A DNA stretch of 43,965 nucleotides. It comes from a virus. This document shows, in pieces, positions 25,676 through 34,967 of the stretch. The position numbers and the translations under genes were made by a program. The stretch is from positions 1 to 43,965 of IMG/VR virus record IMGVR_UViG_3300047494_000177; one strand, written 5' to 3'. The notes under the pieces were generated by a model, which was not told the DNA's origin, made no database searches, and saw nothing but the letters and a program-made list of their open reading frames with translations. The stretch's first letter is position 1; the number at the start of each line of letters is the position of its first letter.

Positions 25676-27148
25676 ATGCAACTGAAATTGTCAGAATTCA
25701 AGTCTCACGTTGAAAAGCTGAAGACCCTCACCGGCGAAGCCCGCGCCATGGTCCTTGGCATGCTCAAAAGCGCCAAAGTCGTCGATGACGTCAGCGGCGC
25801 CGAACTCGATGTCGAACTGATCGAGTCCAGCGAAACGAAGTCTGCGGACCAAAATCCTGCATCGCCCGCGACTCCGACTGCTACCACGTCAGCGGACGCG
25901 ATCCAGAAGATGGTCGATGACGCCATCGCCAAGAAGATTGCTGACGATCGCCCGGCGCCGAAGGCGGTGAACCAGCCGCTGGCCACCAAGGGTCTGCCCG
26001 CCGGCGTTAAGCGTGGCGGTTCGCTGAAGAACTTCCGCGCCGATCGCAACGGCGTGGCCGCCGAAGTTCGAGCCGGCCGATTCGGCATGTACTGCATCGC
26101 GACGCTTGGCAACGGCCCTATGTCGCAGTGGGCGAAAGCCTGGTGCGACGCCAACGGGATGGAATTCAAGGTCGCGACCGAAAACGTCAACTCGACCAGC
26201 GCCTTCCTCGTCCCCGAAGAGTTCAGCCAGGATCTGATCGATCTTCGCGAACAGTACGGCGTGTTCCGCCGGCAAGCGAAGATCCGGCGCATGACCAGCG
26301 ACACGCTGACCGTGCCGCGCCGTGTTTCCGGTCTCACTGCCTACGCTTACGGCGAAGGTCAGGCTGGTACCGAAAGCCAGAAGGTCTGGGATCAGGTTCG
26401 CCTGGTCGCCAAGGACTGGATGGTTATCACGCGGTACACCAACCAGCTGTCGGCTGACGCGGTGATCAACATCGGTGACGATCTCGCCGGTGAAATTGCG
26501 TACGCCTTCGCGAATAAGGAAGACCTCTGCGGATTCATGGGGGACGGCTCCAGCCCGTATGCGGGAATCCAAGGCGTTCTGCCGCGGCTCCTGAATGTCT
26601 GGGGTGCCACCGGCGTGGGTACCAGCGGCGGAACAGCGGCTGGCTTGCGCGTTGCCACCGGTACCGGCTACGCCACCAATTACAACAGCATCACTCTGGC
26701 GGACTTCAACGCCGTTGTCGGAATGCTGCCACAATTTGCGGATACCCCGAACGCCGCGTGGTACATGCACAAGACCTTCTGGGGCACGGTCGCTCAGAAG
26801 CTGGAAACTGCCGCCGGCGGCAACCGGGTCGGTGACATCACCGACGGTGCGCGGACACCCAAGTTCCTTGGCTACCCCGTGATCATCAGCCAGGTGCTGC
26901 CTAAGACGTCGGCGCTGAGCCAGGTCTGCTGCGTACTCGGCGATTTGTCTCTAGCCGCATCGTTCGGCGATCGCCAGCAGGACGCAATTGCGATGAGTGA
27001 GCATGCGAGCGTCGGCGGTCAGTCGGTGTTCGAGCGCAACGAACTGGCCGTCCGCGGCACTGAGCGTTTCGACATCGTTGTCCACGACGTTGGCGATGGT
27101 GCATCCATCGTCGGCCCGATGGTTGGTCTGGTCACCGCGTCGTCCTAA
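25676..27148 (+). CDS. Major capsid protein, HK97 fold with N-terminal scaffold (delta) domain
   Basis: The product has 490 residues. Residues 1-165 are helical and charged (LKLSEFKSHVEKLKTLTGEA, IQKMVDDAIAKKIAD), the size of a delta domain that the upstream protease would remove. From about residue 170 (SAFLVPEEFSQDLIDLREQY) the sequence follows the HK97-type capsid pattern: RRMTSDTLTVPRR, WDQVRLVAKDWMVITRYTNQ, FMGDGSSPYAGIQGVL, and an A-domain and P-domain end with RGTERFDIVVHD. It forms the icosahedral shell. Position after protease is canonical. Confidence 0.93.
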   Translation: MQLKLSEFKSHVEKLKTLTGEARAMVLGMLKSAKVVDDVSGAELDVELIESSETKSADQNPASPATPTATTSADAIQKMVDDAIAKKIADDRPAPKAVNQPLATKGLPAGVKRGGSLKNFRADRNGVAAEVRAGRFGMYCIATLGNGPMSQWAKAWCDANGMEFKVATENVNSTSAFLVPEEFSQDLIDLREQYGVFRRQAKIRRMTSDTLTVPRRVSGLTAYAYGEGQAGTESQKVWDQVRLVAKDWMVITRYTNQLSADAVINIGDDLAGEIAYAFANKEDLCGFMGDGSSPYAGIQGVLPRLLNVWGATGVGTSGGTAAGLRVATGTGYATNYNSITLADFNAVVGMLPQFADTPNAAWYMHKTFWGTVAQKLETAAGGNRVGDITDGARTPKFLGYPVIISQVLPKTSALSQVCCVLGDLSLAASFGDRQQDAIAMSEHASVGGQSVFERNELAVRGTERFDIVVHDVGDGASIVGPMVGLVTASS

Positions 27149-27199
27149 CAGGCGATCGCCGCAACACGACCAGCATCGCGACATCGTTTTTGATAATCG

Positions 27200-27242
27200 C
27201 GGCCCGCGCCCTGTGATAACCCCTCGGGGCCGGGCCGTCTTT
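27200..27242 (+). terminator. Probable terminator after the capsid gene
   Basis: CGGCCCG (27200-27206) pairs with CGGGCCG (27231-27237), with an internal CCCC/GGGG hairpin in the loop, and is followed by TCTTT. The T tract is short, so termination may be partial, which would set capsid transcripts above those of the downstream head genes. Confidence 0.5.
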
Positions 27243-27288
27243 CTGATCCCACTCCAACTAGTTCGATTCTCACACCAAAGAGACTGTC

Positions 27289-27741
27289 ATGATCCATGTA
27301 CAAGCCAGCAAGGTCGCTCTTCTCGCGTATGGCGCCACCGTGGCGACCAATGCGACGACCGTTAACACCATCGATACCCTCGGGTTCGACTACGCCGGAA
27401 TCGACGTGGCTCTCCCGCCGGCATCTGCCACCAACGCTTCGGCGACATTCAGCGCCCTGAAGCTGACCGAAGGCGACACCACGGTGGTCAGCAATTCCAC
27501 GTCGATCACCGGATTCACCGGCGGTACCGACCTGACCATTCCGGTCGGGAACGACACGACGAATCCCTTGATCGCCCGCTTCCTGGTCGACCTCCGACCT
27601 CGCAAGCGATATCTGTTCGTCCAGACCACGTGCCCGACCGGCTACAACACGCCCGTCGTTCGATCGGAGCTGGTGCGTCCCGAGCAGGCTCCTATCACCG
27701 ATGCCAAGCGCGGTCTCAATCTGACCACGTTTATTGGTTGA
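27289..27741 (+). CDS. Small beta-rich head protein
   Basis: The product has 150 residues, begins MIHVQASKVALLAYGATVAT and is beta-rich with many Thr and Asn (FTGGTDLTIPVGNDTTN). Directly after the capsid gene it may be a decoration or stabilisation protein; similar small proteins follow capsid genes in many phages. AGAGAC before the ATG is a moderate ribosome binding site. The family is not recognised by sequence. Confidence 0.65.
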   Translation: MIHVQASKVALLAYGATVATNATTVNTIDTLGFDYAGIDVALPPASATNASATFSALKLTEGDTTVVSNSTSITGFTGGTDLTIPVGNDTTNPLIARFLVDLRPRKRYLFVQTTCPTGYNTPVVRSELVRPEQAPITDAKRGLNLTTFIG

Positions 27742-27882
27742 TTCTGAGTGTCAATAGTTTTAGGTGGGACACTGCGGCGCGCACGTGTTCCTCCTTCCCC
27801 CGACGCCGATCGGAAACGGTCGACGTCGGGTTCATCGGCGGTTGGAAGTCCGCTGGATTCCTCGACGCATACCGGAGAACGC

Positions 27883-28554
27883 ATGCCGACGCGCGGTGTC
27901 CTTTACCTGAAATGGGGCGATCGGGCCGACGCCGTTGTTCAACGGTCAGTCGCATCGGTTCAGCGGTTTCACCCCGAATTGGACGTCAAGATCATCGAAC
28001 TTGATGGTGACGCTACGCTGCTCGACAAGTCGCTGATGTTCGATTTGTCGCCGTTTGATGAAACCCTGTTTCTCGACGCTGATACCGTCGTAATGGGGCG
28101 GCTGGACTTCGGGTTTGAGAAGTCAGTCAAGCACGGCATTGCATGCTGCATCTGCGAATGCCCATGGGCGCGCAGGTTCGGCGGATTGTCCGGGGACATT
28201 GTTGAATACAACACGGGCGTGCTGTTCTTCACGAGGCAGGCGAAAGCCATTTTTGAAGGATGGAAGCATCACAGCAACGCGATCGACTCCTCGCTCACAT
28301 TCCGCATCGATCAGACCCGCCGCGGCGTGATGCCATGTAACGATCAAGCTGGGTTTGCAAAAGCTGTGGACGATCTGGGGATAATCCCATTCATACTGCC
28401 AATGAACTGGAATCTACGGCCGAAGTGGCAGAGCAGTTTCTTCGGGCCGGTGAAGATCTGGCACGACTACGATGAGCCGCCAGCGGGTTTTGACGCGTGG
28501 AACGAGCAGCAGGGAATCGAGCAGAAGCACATCGAATTTACAAGCATCGATTGA
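27883..28554 (+). CDS. GT-A glycosyltransferase-like protein (GT8/GT77-like)
   Basis: The product has 223 residues; ATG 27883 has GGAG 5 nt upstream, better than an upstream frame start. DAD at residues 65-67 (FLDADTVVMG) is the metal/UDP-sugar motif. YNTGVLFFTRQAK and the later ND(Q)AGFAKAV are typical of retaining or Mnn1-type transferases that act in glycan synthesis. It sits inside the head module, next to the methyltransferase-glycosyltransferase fusion, which suggests that the two act on the same acceptor, perhaps a capsid protein or adhesin. Confidence 0.8.
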   Translation: MPTRGVLYLKWGDRADAVVQRSVASVQRFHPELDVKIIELDGDATLLDKSLMFDLSPFDETLFLDADTVVMGRLDFGFEKSVKHGIACCICECPWARRFGGLSGDIVEYNTGVLFFTRQAKAIFEGWKHHSNAIDSSLTFRIDQTRRGVMPCNDQAGFAKAVDDLGIIPFILPMNWNLRPKWQSSFFGPVKIWHDYDEPPAGFDAWNEQQGIEQKHIEFTSID

Positions 28555-28640
28555 TCGTCGGGTGATTGGTCCATCGGTTGAGAAATTAACGGTAGCGGCG
28601 GTTGGAAGGCCGGCGACACCACAAAACAACAGGAGAACAC

Positions 28641-29933
28641 GTGCAGGAAAAAAATCTGGATCAGGCTGAGAAATACGGAGCAACGGTACCGCTTCGATTG
28701 AATATGGGCGGGGGCAGTGTCCCGCTGGACGGGTTCATCAACATCGATCGGCACACTGGTGGCGAGGTTTATCCGGTCAAGCTGAAATTCGAGAAATCCG
28801 AATGGTCTGTTGAGGATGGCGAGGTCGATGAAATCTACGCCTCACACGTTCTTGAGCATTTCGACCACGTGACTGCGCCGCTGGTCATCAAGGAATGGGT
28901 CCGCGTTCTTAAACCCGGCGGCCGGATCCGCATCGCGGTGCCCGACTTCAAGGCCATTGCAGAGCGGTACCTGAAGGGCGAGGAATTGCCGATCGCGGGC
29001 TATGTGTGCGGCGGTCAGACCGATGAAAACGATTACCACAAGACAATCTTCGACGAGGAATACCTGGCTGATCTCATGACCAGCGCCGGCCTCGTAGACA
29101 TCAAACCGTGGAAATCGGAACTTGACGACTGCGCGGCTCTGCCGATCAGTCTTAACCTGGAGGGCGACAAGCCGCTGGCCGTAACTGTCATTGATCGACC
29201 GATCAGGCGTGTCAAGATTCCCAAGACCGTCGCGATTATGAGCATGCCCCGTGTGGCAATCACCGCGAACATGTTCAGCGCGCTAAACGTGTGCTTCAAT
29301 CGCGGGGTGCTGTTCGAGAAGGTCGAGGGCGTCTTCTGGGGACAATGCCTGACCCGCGGTATCGAGTCTCACCTGGAAGACGGAACGGAATGGATCGTCG
29401 TCGTCGACTATGACAGCGTTTTCACCGATGCGCAATTCGATGCTATGGCCGAGCTGATGATCACTCATCCCGAGGCCGACGCGATCGCACCGCTTCAGAT
29501 CAAGCGCGACGACAACCATGCGCTGATGGGAGTCGTTAATCCGGATGGTTCTCCGCTCGAAACGGACACGGTTCCGCCCTCGTTTTTCGATTCTGAATTG
29601 ACGCGATGCAAGTGGGCCCACTTCGGCCTGACGTTTATTCGGGTTTCGGCGCTGAAGCGGATGAAAAAGCCGTGGTTTGAGGAAAAGGCAGATCCAAACG
29701 GCAGCTGGAACGAAGGCCGGGTCGACTGCGATATCGCATTCTGGTCGAATTTCGTTGAGTCCGGGAACAAACTCTATCTGGCAAACAAGGTTCCACTCGG
29801 GCACGCCCAGCTGGTCTACACCTGGCCGCGGGAGGATTTCAAGGCGACACACCAGTACAGCGGCGATTACATCAAGGTTGGGATTCCCGAGAAGGTGCGC
29901 GGCGGAAAGCGATTCGCCCGAAAGATGAAGTAG
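28641..29933 (+). CDS. SAM methyltransferase - glycosyltransferase fusion
   Basis: The product has 430 residues from GTG 28641, which has AGGAG 6 nt upstream; an upstream TTG is less likely. Residues about 15-185 are a class I methyltransferase: LNMGGGSVPLDGFINID binds SAM, ASHVLEHF begins at residue 67, and LKPGGRIRIAVPDF is the usual strand. Residues about 205-400 are a GT-A domain with the metal motif DYD at 256-258 (IVVVDYDSVF). Such two-domain proteins are known for sugar modification in bacteria; this one could methylate and transfer a sugar on one acceptor. The acceptor is unknown. Confidence 0.8.
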   Translation: MQEKNLDQAEKYGATVPLRLNMGGGSVPLDGFINIDRHTGGEVYPVKLKFEKSEWSVEDGEVDEIYASHVLEHFDHVTAPLVIKEWVRVLKPGGRIRIAVPDFKAIAERYLKGEELPIAGYVCGGQTDENDYHKTIFDEEYLADLMTSAGLVDIKPWKSELDDCAALPISLNLEGDKPLAVTVIDRPIRRVKIPKTVAIMSMPRVAITANMFSALNVCFNRGVLFEKVEGVFWGQCLTRGIESHLEDGTEWIVVVDYDSVFTDAQFDAMAELMITHPEADAIAPLQIKRDDNHALMGVVNPDGSPLETDTVPPSFFDSELTRCKWAHFGLTFIRVSALKRMKKPWFEEKADPNGSWNEGRVDCDIAFWSNFVESGNKLYLANKVPLGHAQLVYTWPREDFKATHQYSGDYIKVGIPEKVRGGKRFARKMK

Positions 29934-29991
29934 CGCACGGGCGCGACCGAAGACGGGCGGGTCAGCTATTGGATTTTACGAAGGACTGAAC

Positions 29992-30306
29992 ATGCATCTG
30001 AAGTGTATTGAGCCATTTGGGATGAGTGCGCCGGGCGATGACATGCCTGATGTTCCAGAGGGCGTAGCGCTCGAGCTGATCCGCGCCGGCAAGGCAGTGA
30101 AGTACGAGCCGACGACTGCGGTGCACGATCCTGCTGAAGCGGAACGGATCTGGCCGGCGATTGCCGAGGATGGGGATGACGAACCGCTGCCTGGCGACGC
30201 GGCAGACCCCGATCCGGGCGATGCTGAAAAATCCGTGTCGTCGGTCCATCCGAAAAACAAGGCCGTGAAACGACGAGCCGTAACGCGGAAGAGTGATGGA
30301 CATTGA
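29992..30306 (+). CDS. Small head-module protein
   Basis: The product has 104 residues. The start (HLKCIEPFGMSAPGDDMPDV, then LELIRAGKAVKYEP) resembles the short phage proteins of the form 'V-x-L...G-x-V-x-D-V-P...L-I-x-x-G-x-A' that lie between capsid and connector genes. The C-terminal half is acidic and then very basic (KNKAVKRRAVTRKS). It probably has a structural or assembly role. It overlaps the next gene. Confidence 0.6.
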   Translation: MHLKCIEPFGMSAPGDDMPDVPEGVALELIRAGKAVKYEPTTAVHDPAEAERIWPAIAEDGDDEPLPGDAADPDPGDAEKSVSSVHPKNKAVKRRAVTRKSDGH

Positions 30307-30514
30307 AAATCTCGGCCCGGTCGGGCCCGGCGACGTGCTGATTCTCCGCGGAATTGAAGATTTCGGCGACGATCAGCGCGAAGCATTTTCGGAACTGACC
30401 AAGCACACCGAATGTGTCGCCATCGTGCTTTTCGGCGACGCTACGGTTGAGAAACTCGACGAGCATCAAATGAATGCGGCGGGGTGGTACAGGAAGGTGC
30501 CTGATGGCAAATGA
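30296..30514 (+). CDS. Unknown 72-residue protein
   Basis: The start ATG 30296 overlaps the upstream gene's end; a GTG one codon earlier is also possible. The protein (LGPVGPGDVLILRGIEDFGD, HTECVAIVLFGDATVEKLDE) has a short alpha/beta pattern with an acidic loop. It overlaps the following small gene. No family is recognised. Confidence 0.55.
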   Translation: MDIENLGPVGPGDVLILRGIEDFGDDQREAFSELTKHTECVAIVLFGDATVEKLDEHQMNAAGWYRKVPDGK

Positions 30515-30638
30515 TGACAACAGGGTCGCCAAGCTGCGAATCAGCTGGGAGTTAATCCGGGACGCACTGGGATTACCAAGCGACACGCAGCTCCTGGCAG
30601 TTGAAACGTCTAGCGAGTTTATTCGTGATTCGACATGA
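30504..30638 (+). CDS. 44-residue small protein overlapping its neighbour
   Basis: The frame MANDDNRVAKLRISWELIRD, ALGLPSDTQLLAVETSSEFI ends RDST. AGGAAGG precedes the ATG. The pattern 'hydrophobic strand - L-x-L-P - ... - hydrophobic strand' is common in tiny phage proteins. It overlaps the upstream gene by 11 nt. Confidence 0.45.
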   Translation: MANDDNRVAKLRISWELIRDALGLPSDTQLLAVETSSEFIRDST

Positions 30639-30762
30639 GGAACTGAATCCCGTTGAGCGCGGTAATCTGATACCCAATGTTCTGGCCAGGATGTCTACGA
30701 TCCCCGCGCAGCCGGCGAAGGTGCTGTTTGATCGATGGCAGCAGCCGGATATCGTCGGGTAA
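30625..30762 (+). CDS. Possible 45-residue small protein
   Basis: An open frame from GTG 30625 reads IRHEELNPVERGNLIPNVLA then RMSTIPAQPAKVLFDRWQQP and ends DIVG. The amphipathic pattern looks protein-like. It overlaps the end of the previous small gene. There is no strong ribosome binding site, so its coding status is uncertain; translational coupling could explain expression. Confidence 0.35.
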   Translation: MIRHEELNPVERGNLIPNVLARMSTIPAQPAKVLFDRWQQPDIVG

Positions 30763-30845
30763 ATCCGGAGTGAGTCGATCGATAAAAGAAACGCGAAGAG
30801 CGTAAATCGCTGGCGGAACACTAGAGCCGCGGGTCTAATAACTGA

Positions 30846-31655
30846 ATGTCATTCTGCTGGTATTGCTATTGGGGATGGCCGAAGCCGGTTTACGATATAT
30901 ATGCCGAGGCGGTGCGACGCCTGGGAGGGAGTGGGTCGGCCCTTGAAACAGGACCTTCCCACGCGGTATGGGCTGATGAAAATTTCGATCTTGCCGAATC
31001 CAGCCTTCAGCGATTCGATGATTACGACGGCAATTACTCCGACGAAACCTTAAATGTGGTGCGCTGGTCACTCGAAGAACTCGCAAAGGTACCATTGTCC
31101 GTACGATGTCCAGAGCCAGAAGGGCACCAGAATACCGATGGCGCTGAGCCTAAAGACTGGCCACCACCAAACGATGCCGTGATGATCAACAAGGATGGTT
31201 CGGTCAGGTGGCCTGAGCCAAAGTCTGAACCCTTACCTCTAAAAAGATTCGCGCTGTTTGGCGGGGATAGATATTATCCCAATGGCGGATGGAACGATCT
31301 GGTGATGACGAGTGACTTGTTGACCGATGTCACGCCGAGCGTTGAACAGGGCAACGCGTACGATGCCGTTAACGGCGGGATCCACCGAAGCCAACACTTC
31401 GCGCTTGGCGGCCAAAGTTTAGATTGGTGGCAGATCATAGATCTGACAACAGGCGAAAAACTGTTGAGCGGCGGATTTTACACTGACGATGACTCGAGCG
31501 ATTTGTCTGTCAACCTGAATCCGGTATGCCTGAAAGAACCGCCACCTCAAAAGCCAACCGGTCTGCGAAACGTCATCGTCAACAATCCCGCTGATGGGGT
31601 TCCAGTCAGCGTAGATGGTGTGACAATCGGTATGGCAGATCAAGTCAGCTTTTAA
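30846..31655 (+). CDS. Unknown protein of 269 residues with an aromatic N-terminal motif
   Basis: The N-terminus (SFCWYCYWGWPKPVYDIYAE, then GPSHAVWADENFDLA) resembles short phage head-module proteins of unknown function. The rest is longer than usual for them: a proline-rich linker, a middle part (KRFALFGGDRYYPNGGWNDL) and a C-terminal end (VSVDGVTIGMADQVSF). It may be a fusion of two units. It lies in the connector region. I cannot name a role. Confidence 0.6.
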   Translation: MSFCWYCYWGWPKPVYDIYAEAVRRLGGSGSALETGPSHAVWADENFDLAESSLQRFDDYDGNYSDETLNVVRWSLEELAKVPLSVRCPEPEGHQNTDGAEPKDWPPPNDAVMINKDGSVRWPEPKSEPLPLKRFALFGGDRYYPNGGWNDLVMTSDLLTDVTPSVEQGNAYDAVNGGIHRSQHFALGGQSLDWWQIIDLTTGEKLLSGGFYTDDDSSDLSVNLNPVCLKEPPPQKPTGLRNVIVNNPADGVPVSVDGVTIGMADQVSF

Positions 31656-31726
31656 GACAGCACCGAACCCATGCAGATCCTGTTACCGCAACACGTCGGG
31701 AACGGCATGGCATACGAAATCAAGAC

Positions 31727-32008
31727 ATGATCACCGACATAAAAAACGTCAGGGGTCTGATCGAATTCCTTGAGCAGCTTGATGGTGACAGTCGCGTGTT
31801 TATCGCAGCCGCCTCTGCCACACACCGGTCGCGCGGAATTGGACATGTCCGGATGGAATTGTCGGACATCAGGCGTTCTCACCAAGTCGCCCAGCACTCC
31901 GCGACTTCTCCCGCAGACGTAAACGACCAGCCGAACACCCGCGACCATATCCGCGCAAACCACCGAGCCCGCGCTGTCACCGTGCATTTAGTCATCGCGA
32001 CAACATAA
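31727..32008 (+). CDS. Unknown 93-residue protein
   Basis: It starts MITDIKNVRGLIEFLEQLDG, DSRVFIAAAS. The pattern is a helix followed by a strand, then a His/Arg-rich end. Its ATG overlaps, as ATGA, the stop of a 19-codon open frame (ATG 31671), which might be a leader peptide, but that is too short to call. The gene precedes the head-tail connector. Confidence 0.45.
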   Translation: MITDIKNVRGLIEFLEQLDGDSRVFIAAASATHRSRGIGHVRMELSDIRRSHQVAQHSATSPADVNDQPNTRDHIRANHRARAVTVHLVIATT

Positions 32009-32011
32009 CTC

Positions 32012-33256
32012 ATGCCCCGCCAGCTAAAAATCACCACAACGCCAGGATCGACAGCTTACGCTGTCGTGTACCGACTGGTTGACGGTCTGTATTTCAATGG
32101 AACCACGTTCGAGCAGTACGTTGACGCGGACTGGGCCTCCTACGCCATCGCCATGGCAGATTCGACCGGCGCGGGCGACTATGTTGGCTCGCTGCCCGGA
32201 GCGTTCCCGACGACGCTGGATAGCTACCGGGTCGCTTATTACCTGCAGGCCGCGGGGTCTCCGGCCTATTCTGATCAGGCGTTGTTCGGGCAGGATCTTG
32301 TTTACACGACACCGACGGTCACCGTCAGTAGCGTATACGCACTGACAACGCTCGCCAGTGTGAAACAGCAACTGATCCTGCAAGGAACGGCGATGGACGC
32401 CCAGCTGGTGAAACTGATCAACGCATCATCCGATGCTGTCGAAAGAATCTGCGGTCGAAAGTTTTTCGCCCGCGACTACAGCCAGCACTTTGACAGCAAC
32501 AACCAGCTTCGGCTGATGCTGAAGAATCCACCGATCAACAGCGTCTATCGGGTTGCCTACGGTGCGCAGCCAGCGATGTATGTCACATACAACGGGACGG
32601 ACATTCGTTCTAACGCCGGCATCATCAAGGCCACCAGCAGCAGCCCCGACGCCGGTGGGTCGATGGCACTTTCGCTGACCTCCATGTCGGCGGCGGGTGT
32701 TCGGTCCAGCAATGTGCTGAGCTTTGCGAAATACCCAACCTGTAGCACGCTGATCGCCGCGGTGAACGCGATCGCCGGTTGGACAGCGGTGCTGAGTAAC
32801 GTCAACGTGCCCACCGCCGAACTCTATCCGACCGGTGGTCAGGATGCGGGTGGCCGACAGGTGTTTCTGAACTATCCGCTGTTTGGAACGCCGGAATATT
32901 ACGTCGACTACAACACCGGAATTTTGCAGTATCGCCGCGGAAGTATCTGGCCGAATGAAAACGGCTGGCACAATGAGATTCTCGCCACTCGCATGCCGCG
33001 AGGATTCCAGCAGATGTTTGTCCACTACAACGCTGGCTGGACAACGATTCCAAGCGAAGTCGATCAGAAGTGCTGCGAGATCGTTCAGGACACTTACAAC
33101 CAGTCGCTGTCGGACACCACAAAGCAATCGGTGCGAATGGGCGAAGGCGGTTACACCAATTTCAGCCTGTCCGATCAGCAGAAGTCGGGGATTCGACGCG
33201 ATCTAAGCCAATACGTGCTTGAGAACACAATGATTGCCGGGGGCACCCGTTCGTAA
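32012..33256 (+). CDS. Head-tail connector (gp6-like) with extra domains
   Basis: The product has 414 residues, longer than a usual gp6-type adaptor (about 100-200). Residues about 1-105 are beta-rich (TPGSTAYAVVYRLVDGLYFN). Residues about 110-190 (LASVKQQLILQGTAMDAQLV, KLINASSDAVERICGRKFF) match the helical core of phage gp6-like connectors, and the downstream part (EVDQKCCEIVQDTYNQSLSD) continues it. It bridges portal and closure protein. Confidence 0.75.
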   Translation: MPRQLKITTTPGSTAYAVVYRLVDGLYFNGTTFEQYVDADWASYAIAMADSTGAGDYVGSLPGAFPTTLDSYRVAYYLQAAGSPAYSDQALFGQDLVYTTPTVTVSSVYALTTLASVKQQLILQGTAMDAQLVKLINASSDAVERICGRKFFARDYSQHFDSNNQLRLMLKNPPINSVYRVAYGAQPAMYVTYNGTDIRSNAGIIKATSSSPDAGGSMALSLTSMSAAGVRSSNVLSFAKYPTCSTLIAAVNAIAGWTAVLSNVNVPTAELYPTGGQDAGGRQVFLNYPLFGTPEYYVDYNTGILQYRRGSIWPNENGWHNEILATRMPRGFQQMFVHYNAGWTTIPSEVDQKCCEIVQDTYNQSLSDTTKQSVRMGEGGYTNFSLSDQQKSGIRRDLSQYVLENTMIAGGTRS

Positions 33257-33296
33257 GTCCGCTTAACGCAGCCCGACAACTCCCCTTGGATAACCC

Positions 33297-33671
33297 ATGT
33301 CATTTACTGCGATATTAGACCGTTATGCAACCTTGAGCCGCCAGGTGGTCACAAAAGGCACATCGGGCGAAGACGTTAAGACGTTCAACAATGCTCTGGC
33401 GCAGATCAAGATCGCGATCGTCCCGGTTAGCGCGAAAATCAGAAATGAATACGCGGTGATCGACCAGGTTGTCACTCACAAGATCATCACGACAACCAAT
33501 CTGGACACGGCAACATCCCTGCTCGGCGGTCCGCTGGGCGGCGCCAAGATCGGCGATCGATGGAATGATGGCCGTAACACGTATCTCGTTCAGGACTACT
33601 ACGCAGAAGAAAATTTTACGATCTCCCGCGAAGGGCTTTACGTTTCTGTTTGCCAATTGATCCGGCCGTAG
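33297..33671 (+). CDS. Head-tail closure / stopper-type protein
   Basis: The product has 124 residues. Position after the connector and the sequence pattern (a beta-strand-rich domain with 'EYAVIDQVVTHKIITTTN' and 'DRWNDGRNTYLVQDYYAEEN') fit the phage head-tail joining family. It likely seals the portal until the tail docks. The start follows a gap of 40 nt. Confidence 0.65.
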   Translation: MSFTAILDRYATLSRQVVTKGTSGEDVKTFNNALAQIKIAIVPVSAKIRNEYAVIDQVVTHKIITTTNLDTATSLLGGPLGGAKIGDRWNDGRNTYLVQDYYAEENFTISREGLYVSVCQLIRP

Positions 33672-33740
33672 TTTTCTCCTGATCTCGCCGCGGTCGACGA
33701 ACCCGGTCACGAATCGCTCACGCCGATAAAGAAATAACCC

Positions 33741-34964
33741 ATGCCACAGACAACAACCTGGATTGGCGGAAGTACCTCCGTCGCCGAAGTCATCACGATC
33801 ACGCCCGGTGGAACCATGACAACCGGCGACGTCAACAACTTGCCGGTCACCGATGAGGGAGGCAACACGATTGCGACGATCTCGTTCACGACGACAGGGA
33901 CTACAACCGCCGCGGCCATCAGTGCGGGACTGATCGCAGCATGGAACGCTAACGCCACGACGGCGGCGCTCGCCACAGCCTCCGGATCATCTACAGTGGT
34001 GTTGACCGCTTTGAATGCGGGCGTCCCTTTTTATGTTTCCAGCTCTGTCACCGGTGTAGGCACACTGAGCAAGACAGTCACCACCGCGAACGTGGGTCCC
34101 AACGATTGGGCGACCGCCGCCAACTGGTCGACCGGTGTCGTGCCCGGGAATGGCGACACGGTGTACATCAATGAATTGGCGAAGGCCCCGATTCTTTATG
34201 GTTTGAATCAGCAGGCTACCGGGCTGACGATTTACTCTGCGGTCGGAAAATCAGTACAGATTGGTTCAGCATCGTTCGGCCTGAATCCCGGTTCCGGGAC
34301 CACGGTGTATGAAGGCACCCCGTCAACCACCGGCTCGGCTGCGGGGCCCTCCCGCATCAAATACACAGCTGGCACCAACGCAGTTACGTTTTACGTGCTC
34401 GCTGGTCCTACAACCGCATCGGCGGATGTTGGTCGTCAGCCCCTGCAAATAAGCGGCGGGGCTAGCGGCACCAAAATCTATGTCACCGGAAACAACAGCG
34501 GAAATAATCCGCCGAAACTTGATGTCGGCATGTCGGCTGGGCAGACAGGCACTGTCGACGAAATAGACGTGTCCGGACCCAATGCGGTAGTAAATGTCGG
34601 CAGCGGAATCACGCTGGCAAAGTTTCAGGCATCGGCTGGTGTATCGGTCATTAACTGCGCGATCACGACATCCTTGTCGACGACGACGTCGGCCAATGTG
34701 ACGATGGCCGGTGCGGGATTGGTAGCAACGGCCACGGTAGGTGGGATCGTTACATTCAACAACCGAAATGGTGGAACGATCGTCACGACACTGAACGTGC
34801 TGGCGAATGGGACGGCCGATTTTAGCCCGAACCAGGCTTCGGCGACGGTTGTCACCCTGAATCACTATGCCGGTGGAGTAGTGAAGACCAATCCGTCAAA
34901 TCCAGGCCATATCGCGTTCACGACGGTAAATCGGGTTGGCGGCGGCACTCTCACCTTGTCCTGA
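33741..34964 (+). CDS. Large beta-rich virion protein of unknown family
   Basis: The product has 407 residues. The N-terminal 110 residues (TWIGGSTSVAEVITITPGGT, GNTIATISFTTTGTTTAAAI) resemble a beta-sandwich seen in surface proteins. The rest repeats short strands (AVGKSVQIGSASFGLNPGS, TLNHYAGGVVKTNPSNPGH), as in autotransporter-like or beta-helix surfaces. It lies among connector genes and may be a decoration or head-tail surface protein. Thr/Gly/Ala content is high. Confidence 0.55.
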   Translation: MPQTTTWIGGSTSVAEVITITPGGTMTTGDVNNLPVTDEGGNTIATISFTTTGTTTAAAISAGLIAAWNANATTAALATASGSSTVVLTALNAGVPFYVSSSVTGVGTLSKTVTTANVGPNDWATAANWSTGVVPGNGDTVYINELAKAPILYGLNQQATGLTIYSAVGKSVQIGSASFGLNPGSGTTVYEGTPSTTGSAAGPSRIKYTAGTNAVTFYVLAGPTTASADVGRQPLQISGGASGTKIYVTGNNSGNNPPKLDVGMSAGQTGTVDEIDVSGPNAVVNVGSGITLAKFQASAGVSVINCAITTSLSTTTSANVTMAGAGLVATATVGGIVTFNNRNGGTIVTTLNVLANGTADFSPNQASATVVTLNHYAGGVVKTNPSNPGHIAFTTVNRVGGGTLTLS

Positions 34965-34967
34965 AAG

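Noticed and set aside
25360-25713. 117-codon open frame between protease and capsid genes
   Set aside because: It runs through the T arm and the tandem repeat, overlaps the capsid start in another frame and is His/Pro/Arg-rich without pattern.
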